Positions 17,504 to 26,040 of a stretch of 64,000 nt of DNA are shown here, piece after piece; within the stretch, counting starts at the first letter, position 1, and every line of letters begins with the position of its first letter. Under the pieces are notes generated by a model. That model was not told the origin of the DNA. It searched no databases and was given only the letters and a program-made list of their open reading frames with translations. The translations under genes and the position numbers were made by a program. Origin of the DNA: CAYLPU01 sp964385635 (lineage in GTDB: Bacteria; Chloroflexota; Anaerolineae; B4-G1); the NCBI GenBank assembly GCA_964385635.1, contig CAYLPU010000012.1, positions 6,474 to 70,473 on the forward strand, written 5' to 3'.

Positions 17504-19834
17504 CTACTCCCGCTGCAGCGAGATCTCCACCTCCAGCGGCGACGGCTCGTCGCCGACCAGAAGATCATCCCCGTCGGTGGGCAGATAGCCCTCGGCCCAG
17601 ACGATGATGCTGTAGCGCTGGTTCCGCTCCAGCGGACGCGGCAACTCGAAGTAGCCATCCGCGTCGGCCTGCGCCCAGGTGTAGACCTGCGCATCGCTGC
17701 CATCCCAGCCGTCAATGGTGACACCAGGGTTGAGCACGACGTAGGCCGCGCCGGGGATGCCCCGGCCGGTGTCGGCGTCAAGAATGGTGCCCTGGATGAA
17801 CAGCCCTTTGGCGGGGGGCGGCGGGGGTGGAGGCGGCGTGCCGGTGCCGACGGTTGCCGTGGCGGTCTGGGCCAGTTGCCCCTCCACGTACAGTTCCAAG
17901 GTGTACTGACCATCGAACAGTGGCTCGCCGGAGGTGCGGTAGATGTAGTCGTGGAAGGCGCCGCTGGTTCCCTCCTCCCAAACCTCGTTGAAGGTGATTA
18001 ATTCCTCTCCGTTGAGGATCCACTTCTCATCGAAGTCCATCCCGTCCTGCATCCCGGCGTAGGTGCAGAAGAAGTGCAGTTCCAGCAAACCCGTGGGGAA
18101 GGTCGTGCCAGGATTGACCGGGTTGCCCTGCGCATCCACGCCTGCGGCGAAGGTGATGGGACCGATGGCTTCCTGGGACTGAGTACCGGCGACGGTGAAA
18201 TCGGAGGCGGCGACCAGTGCGCCCTCGACGAACAGTTCCAACCGGTAGTCGCCGGGGTCGAGCGGCTCGCCAGCGGTGATCGACACCCACGCGGAACCGC
18301 TGCTCCCCCAATTCCACGTGCCGGAGTCAGTCGCCACCTGCTCTCCCTCGTAGTACCAGGCGCGGCTCCAGGCTATGCCATCGCGCATTCCGGCGTAATC
18401 GAAGAAAGCGTAGGCCTCCGTGATGCCGGAGGGAAGCAGGTAGGTGGGATCGGTGGGCCGGTCGTCGGCGGTGACGCCCTCGGAGAAGACCAGGTTGGTG
18501 AAGGCAGGGCCGGTGACCATGCCGCCGACGGAGATGGAGCCCTCGGCCAACAGTTCCTCTGCGACGTACAGTTCGACGCGATAGGTGCCGTCGTCCAGGC
18601 CGGAGGTGTTGTAGACGCTGACCCACCAGTTGCCCCGCTCGCCCCCCTGCCAGGGCTGGGGAAGCTGGCTGGCGTTGTCCAGAAATTGGCCTTCATAGTA
18701 CCAGCGGGCCTCCCAGGTCACCCCGTCGGCCATTTTCTCGTAGTCCCAAAAGGCATAGACGTCGGTGGCCCCGGACGGCAGTTGGGCGACGATCTGAGTC
18801 GGCTGATCGTTGTCGGTCGCATCGGGGGCGAAGACCAGGTTGTAGAAGCGAGGTTCGCCTGAAGGCGGGGGCGAAGGCCCCGGCCTCGGCGTTGGCTTCG
18901 GCGCGATGCCTGTACGGGCGGCCTCTATGAGAGGCTGGGCCAGGTTGACGGGGCGCAGGGCGTTGATGAAGCCACCGACGGGGATACAGTTGTCGTTTTT
19001 ATCTATCAAACCGTCGCCGTTGGTGTCGGCCAGGTAGCGGCAGTCAGCGAACCGCTCGGCACCTCCGTAGCCGACCTGGGTGGGCACACCGATGATCTGG
19101 CCATCTACATTCGCCGCCAGTCCACCGCTGTTGCCGCCAGCGATGGTGGCGTCGGTCTTGACAAAGGCTCGTCCCTCCACACCCCGCTCGCGGGTGAAGC
19201 CACTCACCACACCCTCGGTAAAAGTGATCGTCTCGCCGCCGATGCCGGGGTAACCCAGAATCTGGAGCAAGTCCCCGAGTTCCAGCAGGTCCGAGTCGCC
19301 CACAGCGACGTAGTTTAGGTTCAGTTGCTTCGCATCTATCGGCCGGCCATCCAGGTCGGTGGCGATCTGGATCACCGCCAGGTCAAGTTGAGTGTCAATG
19401 GCCCGAACCTCGGCCAGATACCTCAACTCCGGCAGTTCGTCGGAGCGGACGGTCACGGCCACGCCCAGGGCATCGGGCTGGTAGGCCGGGTCGGGGTCGG
19501 TGACGACGTGGGCGTTCGTGAGGATGAGGCCATCGGGAGTGACGATGGTGCCTGAACCGGTCCAGATAGGCTGGAACCGCCCGTTGTTTTCGACCAGAGC
19601 GATGATCTGCACGGTGGAACGCAGCAAGTTCTGGCGAATCTGGCGGTCGTCCGGTTGTGACACAGGCTCTGGTGTTTCCTCAGGGCCGGGTGTCGCCTCC
19701 GGCAGGGCAGGGGTTGGCGGGGCCGGGGTGACTGTGGGCAGGACATCAGAACCGGAAGGCCGGCAACTGAGTATGGCCAGGAAGGCCCAACCGATGATCA
19801 GCAGTCGAAAGTATTTGGTAATCCGCTTCTCCAT
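17504..19834 (-). CDS. HtrA-like trypsin-fold protease lipoprotein with beta-sandwich repeats
   Basis: A 776-residue secreted serine protease. The N-terminal signal ends in a lipobox-like ILSC (Cys24), followed by a Pro/Thr linker. The S1 protease domain (about 65-290) has the catalytic triad: NAHVV, TQLDLAV and GGNSGG. A DTNGDGLIDKNDN loop near its end looks like a calcium-binding insert. Three related repeats of about 110 residues follow, each with Y/AF-x-DY-x-x-M-x-DG, W-x-YEG and a final RVELYV-like strand. The last about 75 residues resemble a carboxypeptidase-regulatory fold (GTILDADTGRGIPGA). No PDZ domain is seen, unlike DegP. The next upstream gene lies 9 bases away. Confidence 0.85.
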   Translation of the reverse strand: MEKRITKYFRLLIIGWAFLAILSCRPSGSDVLPTVTPAPPTPALPEATPGPEETPEPVSQPDDRQIRQNLLRSTVQIIALVENNGRFQPIWTGSGTIVTPDGLILTNAHVVTDPDPAYQPDALGVAVTVRSDELPELRYLAEVRAIDTQLDLAVIQIATDLDGRPIDAKQLNLNYVAVGDSDLLELGDLLQILGYPGIGGETITFTEGVVSGFTRERGVEGRAFVKTDATIAGGNSGGLAANVDGQIIGVPTQVGYGGAERFADCRYLADTNGDGLIDKNDNCIPVGGFINALRPVNLAQPLIEAARTGIAPKPTPRPGPSPPPSGEPRFYNLVFAPDATDNDQPTQIVAQLPSGATDVYAFWDYEKMADGVTWEARWYYEGQFLDNASQLPQPWQGGERGNWWVSVYNTSGLDDGTYRVELYVAEELLAEGSISVGGMVTGPAFTNLVFSEGVTADDRPTDPTYLLPSGITEAYAFFDYAGMRDGIAWSRAWYYEGEQVATDSGTWNWGSSGSAWVSITAGEPLDPGDYRLELFVEGALVAASDFTVAGTQSQEAIGPITFAAGVDAQGNPVNPGTTFPTGLLELHFFCTYAGMQDGMDFDEKWILNGEELITFNEVWEEGTSGAFHDYIYRTSGEPLFDGQYTLELYVEGQLAQTATATVGTGTPPPPPPPPAKGLFIQGTILDADTGRGIPGAAYVVLNPGVTIDGWDGSDAQVYTWAQADADGYFELPRPLERNQRYSIIVWAEGYLPTDGDDLLVGDEPSPLEVEISLQRE

Positions 19835-19843
19835 CTCACCACC

Positions 19844-20413
19844 TCACAATTCCAGGGAGTCAACGAGGGCGCGAAAGTACCGGTAGTGGGCATCGAAATG
19901 TTCCGCGCCAGCCAGGAACGTGACGACGACGACGCGGCCGCCGTCGCGCAGCGCCAGGTCCACACCCCGCACCACCACCGGCAACCGGTCCACGTAGGGA
20001 CTGTGATCCACATGGACATAGGTGAAAGTGCGACCGGTCGCGGTTTCCTCACCGACCAGGAGTTGGTCGGTACTGAGGGTCTGATAAGCAGTCACCTGGC
20101 CGGCCCGCTCCAGCACCAGCGCGTCCAGCACCATGGCCGGCTCCGCCTCGGCTGCCAGCGGACGGCTGCGCAACTCCAGCACGGTGCCAAACTCCCCACT
20201 CAAAGGGTTGCGTACGCGCAACAAAGGATCTTCACCAACCTCCCGCACCCAAGTAGCAGGGCAGCGACCGGAGATGCCAGCCTCAGCGATGGTGAAGGGA
20301 GCAGTGCGGAACAGAATGGCCTCCCGCAATGCCCAACCCAGGACGAGGGCTACCGCCACGAGGGCGACGACAGCCCAGTCGGCCCAACGGTCACATCGTG
20401 CTACTTTGGTCAT
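19844..20413 (-). CDS. Single-pass membrane protein of unknown function
   Basis: 189 residues: a short basic N-terminus, one membrane segment (about 13-32, VVALVAVALVLGWAL) and an extracytoplasmic alpha/beta domain of about 150 residues with no motif I recognise. Its content of strands and a final FDAHYRYFRALVDSLEL helix suggests a small folded lipid- or protein-interaction domain. ATG 20413 is preferred because GGGGG lies 6 bases before it; ATG 20419 is too close. It ends 9 bases before the HtrA-like protease start, so the two are probably one operon and may work together outside the membrane. Confidence 0.7.
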   Translation of the reverse strand: MTKVARCDRWADWAVVALVAVALVLGWALREAILFRTAPFTIAEAGISGRCPATWVREVGEDPLLRVRNPLSGEFGTVLELRSRPLAAEAEPAMVLDALVLERAGQVTAYQTLSTDQLLVGEETATGRTFTYVHVDHSPYVDRLPVVVRGVDLALRDGGRVVVVTFLAGAEHFDAHYRYFRALVDSLEL

Positions 20414-20435
20414 AATCATCCCCCTTTTTCCCCCG

Positions 20436-21164
20436 TTAATCACCTGCGCGTAGCCGGGCCAGTTCAGCCCGCAACCGCTCGACCTCGGCCTCAGCGCGGC
20501 GACGGGCCTCGGTTTCCTGAGACACCATGGTTTCAGCACGGCGACGGGCCTCCTGCGCCTCCAGCGACGTCGGCAACTTCTCCCCCGTCGCCGGGTCAAC
20601 TAGCCGCAGTACCTCCCCTTCCACCCGCAACTCCAGCCCCAGCACCCGGCTCACCAGCGGTTCCCCCTCAATGCGCCGGTATCCCCACTCTGCCAGTTGC
20701 AAACCCACCAGCCGGGGCTCCAGGTGCTCCCCCAGCGGGTCGAAGATGAAGTACTCCTCCACACCCAGCATCTCATAGATGCCCTTCTTCGGCCCCAAAT
20801 CTTCCTGGCGCGTGCTCCGCGAGGTCAACTCGAAGACCACATCCGGCCCCTTCTCCTCCTCCCACACCTGATAGATGCGGCGGTCGCGCTTCAGCACTCC
20901 CTTAACGACAAAGACATCAGGCGCGACGACCTTGGTGGGGTCACCCTCCTGGTAGTAGACAAACAGGTTGCCGGCGATGTAGACGTCGGGATCATCGCGA
21001 AAGCAGTCCTCCAGAGCATCAAGCAGATACATCATTTGCTTGCGGTGTGTGTCGGTCTCAGCCATAGGTTCTCCATCCGACTCAGGGTAGTAGATAGGCG
21101 GCCAGAGAGCAGGGCGTGGCCGCACTTTGTATTCGACTGCCGCCACTTCTTTGATCTTTGTCAT
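20436..21164 (-). CDS. Uma2-family (DUF820) endonuclease-like protein
   Basis: A 242-residue restriction-endonuclease-fold protein. The PD-(D/E)xK core is visible as VAPDVFVVKG, PDVVFELTSRST, then EDLGPKKGIYEMLG and EYFIFDP. The last about 50 residues are a charged coiled coil (EARRRAEAEVERLRAEL). Uma2 proteins are expanded in Chloroflexota and cyanobacteria, and their biological role is not settled. ATG 21164 follows AGGAGG by 4 bases. It sits 22 bases upstream of the membrane-protein gene on the same strand. Confidence 0.85.
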   Translation of the reverse strand: MTKIKEVAAVEYKVRPRPALWPPIYYPESDGEPMAETDTHRKQMMYLLDALEDCFRDDPDVYIAGNLFVYYQEGDPTKVVAPDVFVVKGVLKRDRRIYQVWEEEKGPDVVFELTSRSTRQEDLGPKKGIYEMLGVEEYFIFDPLGEHLEPRLVGLQLAEWGYRRIEGEPLVSRVLGLELRVEGEVLRLVDPATGEKLPTSLEAQEARRRAETMVSQETEARRRAEAEVERLRAELARLRAGD

Positions 21165-21218
21165 AGGTCCTCCTGATATTGCCCGCCCGACCCGGTTCAG
21201 GCAGGGGGACGCCGTTGT

Positions 21219-22175
21219 TCAGCCTTCGGTCATCTCAGTCATCGCCAGTGTGAGCCTGTTGGCACGACGTATCAGGTAAGAGAGGACGCCGAAGGTTGCC
21301 CCGGCGACAACGGTAGCCAGGATCAGGCCCGGCCAGGGGTTGAAGCCCCCACCGGTCAGGCTGAGGTCGGTGGTGGTCAGTTCGCCGCGCAGGGTTGTGA
21401 ACAATCCGTTCAGGACGGCGGACAGTGCGACGCCGCTGGGCAGCCACCATACTGGCTCGTCCTCGAACTTGGCCCGGCCCAGGAAGTAGCCGGTCAGGCC
21501 GGCGAAACTGGCCTGGCCCAGCGCAGTGACGACGATGCGGATCACGCCAGCCTGCAGGTTCACCCCGCCGCTGGCGATGACGTAGTGGACGTTGAGCATC
21601 GTAGCGTACCCCAGCCCGGCGGCAGTGCCGTAGACAATACCGTCCACGCGTTCGTCGAACTCGGTCGCAGGGTAGATGGAATAGCGCACGGCGGCGTACT
21701 TGAGAAACTCTTGAGTGAAGCCGACGACGAGAATGGAGCCGAGAAGGTTAACCCAGGGGCTGATAGGCAACCACCGGCGCACGTCAAAGACATCCTCCAA
21801 CAACGGGATACCAACCGCCTGGGCCAGGAGCGCGCCGAGGATGAAGACGCTGAGGACGTAGCCCTTCGGCTCCGGTTCCAACCGATCCTGCTGGTAAAAG
21901 AAGACCAGCCAGATCATGGCCGGGATCAGAGCCAGGACGAGCCCGGCCGCGACCAAGGCCCATCCGGTCAGTGTCGGTTTGAGGAGAGTGACCAGAGCCA
22001 CGACGAGGAGCACAAAGACAACCTGGCCGAGGATATGGCCCAGTCCCGCACGCCAGACGCCCGGCCGATCCTGAGTCACCTTGGCGTAATGGCGCTCGCA
22101 GTAAGCGCGGCCACCGAGCCGTTTGGCCTCTGGGCCGACCGGCTGGTGGCAGACACAACAGATGATTTCACTCAC
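21219..22175 (-). CDS. PrsW-like membrane protein with N-terminal zinc motif
   Basis: A 318-residue polytopic membrane protein related to PrsW, a site-1 protease of anti-sigma factors. An N-terminal CVCHQPVG...CERHY motif looks like a small LIM-type zinc knuckle. About eight membrane segments follow. FDERVDGIVYGTAAGLGYA matches the second PrsW motif. The first motif (EExxK) reads QEFLK, and the third, normally with a histidine, reads LGQASFAGLTGY, so the usual catalytic set looks incomplete. GTG 22175 has a GGGGGGAG site. Its location near an ECF sigma/anti-sigma pair fits a regulatory role, but activity is doubtful. Confidence 0.75.
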   Translation of the reverse strand: MSEIICCVCHQPVGPEAKRLGGRAYCERHYAKVTQDRPGVWRAGLGHILGQVVFVLLVVALVTLLKPTLTGWALVAAGLVLALIPAMIWLVFFYQQDRLEPEPKGYVLSVFILGALLAQAVGIPLLEDVFDVRRWLPISPWVNLLGSILVVGFTQEFLKYAAVRYSIYPATEFDERVDGIVYGTAAGLGYATMLNVHYVIASGGVNLQAGVIRIVVTALGQASFAGLTGYFLGRAKFEDEPVWWLPSGVALSAVLNGLFTTLRGELTTTDLSLTGGGFNPWPGLILATVVAGATFGVLSYLIRRANRLTLAMTEMTEG

Positions 22176-22239
22176 GGTCTCCCCCCTTCTCTCTCTGGCA
22201 ACGAGAGAGGCTAGGATCAAGGCGGTCTAGTAAGCAGTT

Positions 22240-22257
22240 GAAGTAGAGCCTTCAGGC
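22240..22257. repeat. Half copy of cttcag hairpin repeat
   Basis: The sequence agtagagccttcaggcgg resembles one arm of the hairpin at 28354-28401. It lies in the spacer between the PrsW-like and BrkB-like genes and appears as a single arm. Confidence 0.35.
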
Positions 22258-22270
22258 GGAAAAATCTGAC

Positions 22271-23200
22271 TCACCGGGTACGCCGAGCAACTGCTGCGCT
22301 AAGATGCGCGCCAAACAGGATTATCAGACCAATGATGTATATCCACAACATGAGGGCCACAATCGCTCCCAGGGAACCGTACACCAGTTCATAGTGAACG
22401 ACCCCGCTGCCCAGATACCAAGTGAAAACATTCGTGGCGATTCCCCATGCCAGAGTCGCCACCAATGCGCCCCAGAAAGCCTCCGACCACCTGACGTTCG
22501 CGTTTGGCACCCAACGATACAAACCCAGAAGCGCAAAGAACATGAACAGCCGCGGCACTACGCTCGATAAGATTGTCCACAAGAGGGTTTCATATATCAA
22601 AAGCCCACCTCCCAGAGGCACACGGAAGCGGGCCAAGACGTCGAGCACGGTGGTTGAAACTGATGCAAAGGCCAGCAACACTGCCAGGCCACCGACCATC
22701 CCCAGAGCCACCAAGCGGCTCCCCAAGAAGCTGCGTGGTTCGGCCTTCGTCCAGGCGCGATTGATGTTGCGTGCCAAAACCGTAAGAACGCCCATGGCTG
22801 ACCATAACAGACCGAGCAAGGCCACAAATCCCACCGTTCCGCGCAGTTCGAGAATCCTTTGAATGTTCTTCTCAATCAGTGGCTGGGAGATTGGGAAGAC
22901 TTCAGTCACGAAATCCAGCACTTGCCGCTGGGCCTGTTCGCTTTCCAACACAAAACCCCCGGCAGCGATTAGGACGAGCAACAGGGGGAAAAAAGAAAAG
23001 ATTGCGTAATAGGCGATACTGGCGGTGGCTTCCGCCGCGCGGACGTCGTCAAAGCGTTGGATGGCGTCGCTCACAATGACCAAAGAGCCGCTGGTAAGGT
23101 CATTGGCCCGATCGCGAAGCGTTCTGATCTTGCCGGCGGAATTCTCCCTTGAGTTACCCATCGCAGGTGACGCAGTACCCCTGTTCCTAACTGTTGCCAT
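22271..23200 (-). CDS. YihY/BrkB-family inner-membrane protein
   Basis: A 309-residue membrane protein with six hydrophobic segments. Family markers are ATASIAYYAIFSFFPLLLVL (about residues 60-79), RAWTKAEPRSF, the YRWVPNANVRW loop and the final GAIVALMLWIYIIGLIILFG. The family was once called ribonuclease BN but is not a nuclease; its function is unsettled (possible transporter or envelope protein). The start could be ATG 23200 or ATG 23161, after a non-conserved N-terminal stretch. Confidence 0.88.
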   Translation of the reverse strand: MATVRNRGTASPAMGNSRENSAGKIRTLRDRANDLTSGSLVIVSDAIQRFDDVRAAEATASIAYYAIFSFFPLLLVLIAAGGFVLESEQAQRQVLDFVTEVFPISQPLIEKNIQRILELRGTVGFVALLGLLWSAMGVLTVLARNINRAWTKAEPRSFLGSRLVALGMVGGLAVLLAFASVSTTVLDVLARFRVPLGGGLLIYETLLWTILSSVVPRLFMFFALLGLYRWVPNANVRWSEAFWGALVATLAWGIATNVFTWYLGSGVVHYELVYGSLGAIVALMLWIYIIGLIILFGAHLSAAVARRTR

Positions 23201-23247
23201 CGCGTCAACCTATTTTACTCGCAGACAGTCAAAAGTCAACAGGAAAT

Positions 23248-23649
23248 TCACTTCTCTCTACCCTCCGGTCGCCCGCTGCCACGGAGGAGGGTCTGAACCA
23301 AGCCAGACGGTGGCAGTCTGACCGATTCCAGCCCCCAGGCGGCACGCACCTGATCGAGTTCCTCCTGCGCGACCTCCAACGCAAGGCCACAGGCCAGGAT
23401 GCTTTCGAAGGCGGCCCGATACCCGGCAGGAGCCTGCTCGCGGCGCCGTTGTTCCATCATCAGCCTGTGGATGTCCACCTCTCCAGGACAGGACTCCTGA
23501 CAGCGCCAGCAGGAGGTGCACAGCCACACCGAGTAGCCGGTGGCGTCGGGGTCGGCGAGGAAGGTAACGATGGCGTGACCACCTGCCATCTCCACCGGGC
23601 AGACGGTAACGCAGTTACCGCATTGAAGGCAGTCTTCGGGGTGATTCAT
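23248..23649 (-). CDS. HdrC-like 4Fe-4S protein
   Basis: A 133-residue ferredoxin-like subunit with two cysteine clusters, CLQCGNCVTVCP (about 7-18) and CTSCWRCQESCP (about 44-55), as in heterodisulfide reductase subunit C. It would pass electrons to the HdrB-like partner. Its ATG 23649 overlaps the TGA of hdrB as ATGA, showing tight translational coupling. There is no HdrA (flavin) gene nearby. A longer in-frame extension upstream exists but runs through hdrB and is not expected to be used. Confidence 0.88.
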   Translation of the reverse strand: MNHPEDCLQCGNCVTVCPVEMAGGHAIVTFLADPDATGYSVWLCTSCWRCQESCPGEVDIHRLMMEQRRREQAPAGYRAAFESILACGLALEVAQEELDQVRAAWGLESVRLPPSGLVQTLLRGSGRPEGREK

Positions 23650-24470
23650 CGCCACGTGCCCTCCCGCAGTCCCAGTTCCTCCTCCGGCAGCCCCATCGCC
23701 AGTCCCACCAGTTGCGGCAGGAGGAGCGATTGCCTGCGCAGTCCCGGCTCGTCTCGGACGATCAAACGCTGGAAGCGGCGCAACAGCAACTGGCAGTTGC
23801 CGCATCCGTGGAGCAGGAAGTCGGCCTCCTGTGTCGCCTCCAATTTGCGCCGCCCGGCCGCCAGCGCCAGGTCCGGGTCGGCCAGGTACAACGTCGCGCC
23901 GCAGCACTCGTCCTCGCCGCCATACTCGACCACCTCTGCACCAGTCAGTTCGACCAGGCGGCGCAGGCTCTGGGGCTCTACTGGATCATCAAATTTCATC
24001 ACTCCGCCGGGCCGGAAGACCTGGCAGGGGTTGGTGAGGGCTACACGAAGTGAGAGCGGGCGGACGATCCGGGCCCGCACCTCGTCCTCCCGCTCGGCCA
24101 ACAGCCGCACCAGGTGCTTCACCTCCACCTGCCCGGTGACAGAAAGACCAAGCGGTTCCAGGCGACGGTTCGCCTCGGCACGCACGTCGGCGTTCTGAAG
24201 GGCACAGGCGCCACGGGTGAGGCTGTTGGTACATCCACCACACACTGTCGCTACCGTCCCATGCCCCATCCGTTCCACCAACGCCAGGTTATAGACAGCC
24301 AGGTAAACCCACTCGGCGGTGAAGGATTCAGCGACGGGCGAGCCGCAGCAGGCGGCCTGCTGGATGATCTCCAACTCGATCCCCAGTGCCCGCAGTACGG
24401 CGCGAGTGGCCGCCTCGTATTCGGGCATGCGCTGGAGGACCAAGCAGCCGGGGTAGAAGGCAAATCTCAA
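23646..24470 (-). CDS. HdrB-like CCG-domain protein
   Basis: A 274-residue protein with two complete CCG motifs: C9-x31-CC(41-42)-x34-CxxC(77-80) and C149-x39-CC(189-190)-x32-CxxC(223-226). In heterodisulfide reductase subunit B these bind noncubane [4Fe-4S] clusters that act on disulfides. It starts 2 bases after the lipoate-ligase stop and overlaps hdrC by 4 bases, so lplA, hdrB and hdrC form one transcription unit. Similar HdrBC pairs occur in methanogens, sulfate reducers and the sulfur-oxidising sHdr system; the substrate here is unknown. Confidence 0.9.
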   Translation of the reverse strand: MRFAFYPGCLVLQRMPEYEAATRAVLRALGIELEIIQQAACCGSPVAESFTAEWVYLAVYNLALVERMGHGTVATVCGGCTNSLTRGACALQNADVRAEANRRLEPLGLSVTGQVEVKHLVRLLAEREDEVRARIVRPLSLRVALTNPCQVFRPGGVMKFDDPVEPQSLRRLVELTGAEVVEYGGEDECCGATLYLADPDLALAAGRRKLEATQEADFLLHGCGNCQLLLRRFQRLIVRDEPGLRRQSLLLPQLVGLAMGLPEEELGLREGTWR

Positions 24471-24472
24471 AA

Positions 24473-25510
24473 CTAACCCACCACCTGTGCAAAATCAGCC
24501 GGCGTGACACCGGGGCTCTCAATACCAAACTCCTCGTAGAAGCGAGTAATGGCCTGCTCCACTTCCTCCACCCGCACTCCCACCAGCGCCGCCTCCAGGT
24601 CGGCCAGTTTCTCCTCCGGGAAGAAGAAAAAATCGCCGGAGAGAGAGAGGGCCGCGATGGCATCGTCCTGTACCTCAGTCGTGGCGCGGATGAGGCCGCC
24701 GGGCGCTTTGTGCATCTTCTGCTTCACCTGCACGCCAGCGCGGATCTTCACCTCCCGGCCGGCACGAGGCCGCCTCTTCTGGTAGAGCCACTCATCGGTG
24801 AGGAAACGGGCCGCCAGTTCGTCCGTCTTCGCCCGCCACTCCTTATCCACCAGCGTCACTATCTCCATCGGCCCCAGCATCTCGACGAACTTGTCGGCCA
24901 TCAGCGACCACAGATCCTCCCTCGGCGGGACCTGCTCGATCTCTCGCCTGACGGTCGAGAGATTTTCGTAGATGGTCTTGTAGATTTTGTCGCGGAATTT
25001 TTCGTCGGGGACTTTCAACACGCGGGCCATCATCTCGTAGTTGAAATCCACGATCAGGTTGCCAACCAGGATGTAGTAGTCGCCGATCTCCGCTGCTCCG
25101 CAGCCGGAGACCTTGCGCTGATTGGCGACGATGTCATTGACTGGCCGATACTCGGCCGGGATGCCCAACGCACGGTAGGCCTCAATAGGGGCCTGCAGGA
25201 ACTTGCGGTAGAAAGCCAACTTGCCGGCGGGAACGAGCGGATTGTCACGATGAATGACCAACTGAAAGAAGAGTTGATCACCATCCAGGTAGGTTGCGCC
25301 GCCGCCCAACTCCCGCCGGAAGATGGGGATGTCGTTCTCGCGACAGAATTCCACGTCCACCTCCTGCTCCACGTCCTGAAAATAGCCGACGCAGACGTAG
25401 GTCGTGGCAGGGGAGCAAAGTATCACCCCCTCGCGGCCCACGCGGGGCAGAGAGTGGTAGAGAAGTTGGGAATCTTGCCAAGAGACAGAGCCAAAGCGGT
25501 ACAGTTTCAT
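24473..25510 (-). CDS. lplA: Lipoate-protein ligase A-like
   Basis: Attaches lipoate or octanoate to lipoyl domains, using ATP. The family features are RRELGGGATYLDGDQLFF (about residues 69-86), a KVSGCGA containing the catalytic lysine (about 133-139) and a C-terminal accessory domain from about residue 260 (IRAGVQVKQKMHKAPGG). 345 residues, full length. ATG 25510 lies behind AAGGAGG. It heads an operon with HdrB- and HdrC-like proteins, an association reminiscent of sHdr clusters, in which a lipoate-binding protein is essential. No lipoyl-domain protein is in the window. Confidence 0.88.
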   Translation of the reverse strand: MKLYRFGSVSWQDSQLLYHSLPRVGREGVILCSPATTYVCVGYFQDVEQEVDVEFCRENDIPIFRRELGGGATYLDGDQLFFQLVIHRDNPLVPAGKLAFYRKFLQAPIEAYRALGIPAEYRPVNDIVANQRKVSGCGAAEIGDYYILVGNLIVDFNYEMMARVLKVPDEKFRDKIYKTIYENLSTVRREIEQVPPREDLWSLMADKFVEMLGPMEIVTLVDKEWRAKTDELAARFLTDEWLYQKRRPRAGREVKIRAGVQVKQKMHKAPGGLIRATTEVQDDAIAALSLSGDFFFFPEEKLADLEAALVGVRVEEVEQAITRFYEEFGIESPGVTPADFAQVVG

Positions 25511-26040
25511 CAGTGATTCCTCCTTAACCCGTGTATACCGACGTAAAAGGTGTCTCTCGATGCCGGTTTCACGGACACCGGAATCGGATTCGGCAAACCC
25601 TCCTACGCCCAGGGGTAGTATTGTACTATACACAGACGATAACGCAAGGCACGGCCTTCGTGGGATTTCGTAGCAGTTCTGAGGCCCTCTAAGGCCCTTT
25701 AGAGCCGTTCTGTGGCGTTTGGCAAATTCATCAACCCCATCCTCAACGGCGGGCATACCGCTAGACGCGCCCCGCAGCCTCCTGAGCGTTTTTGGGTTTC
25801 GTTCTGCTACGAATCCCCTTCGTTCGCCGAAGGTCTCTGACCGAGGCGTAAAGGGCTCAGTCGGGAGACCTTCGCCCATCAACCTGAGTGGTCACGGTAC
25901 GGCAGAGAATTGGACAAACTTCTAAAAATCTGAGGCGGGCCATTGGAGAGCCAAATGTTCAACCAGTTGGTGCGGTGGTATAATGGGGGCCAGGCGGGCT
26001 ATGTGCCTGATCGTTCCATCCGCTAGAAGGGAGGCAGGCA
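25511..26040. other. 530-base non-coding region with nested inverted repeats
   Basis: No credible gene. Perfect 10-base arms at 25667-25676 (ttcgtagcag) and 25804-25813 (ctgctacgaa) extend to about 14 pairs with one bulge, enclosing a smaller hairpin (ctctaaggccctttagag, 25683-25700 region). A second long hairpin follows, with arms 25828-25837 (cgaaggtctc) and 25865-25874 (gagaccttcg) plus weaker inner pairing. It may be a structured RNA, a MITE-like element with terminal inverted repeats, or both. Confidence 0.5.
25979..25984 (+). promoter_or_regulatory. Probable -10 box for purB
   Basis: A perfect TATAAT lies 57 bases before the GTG start of adenylosuccinate lyase. The -35 candidate 17 bases upstream (tgttca) is poor, so the promoter call rests mainly on the -10. 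Confidence 0.45.
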
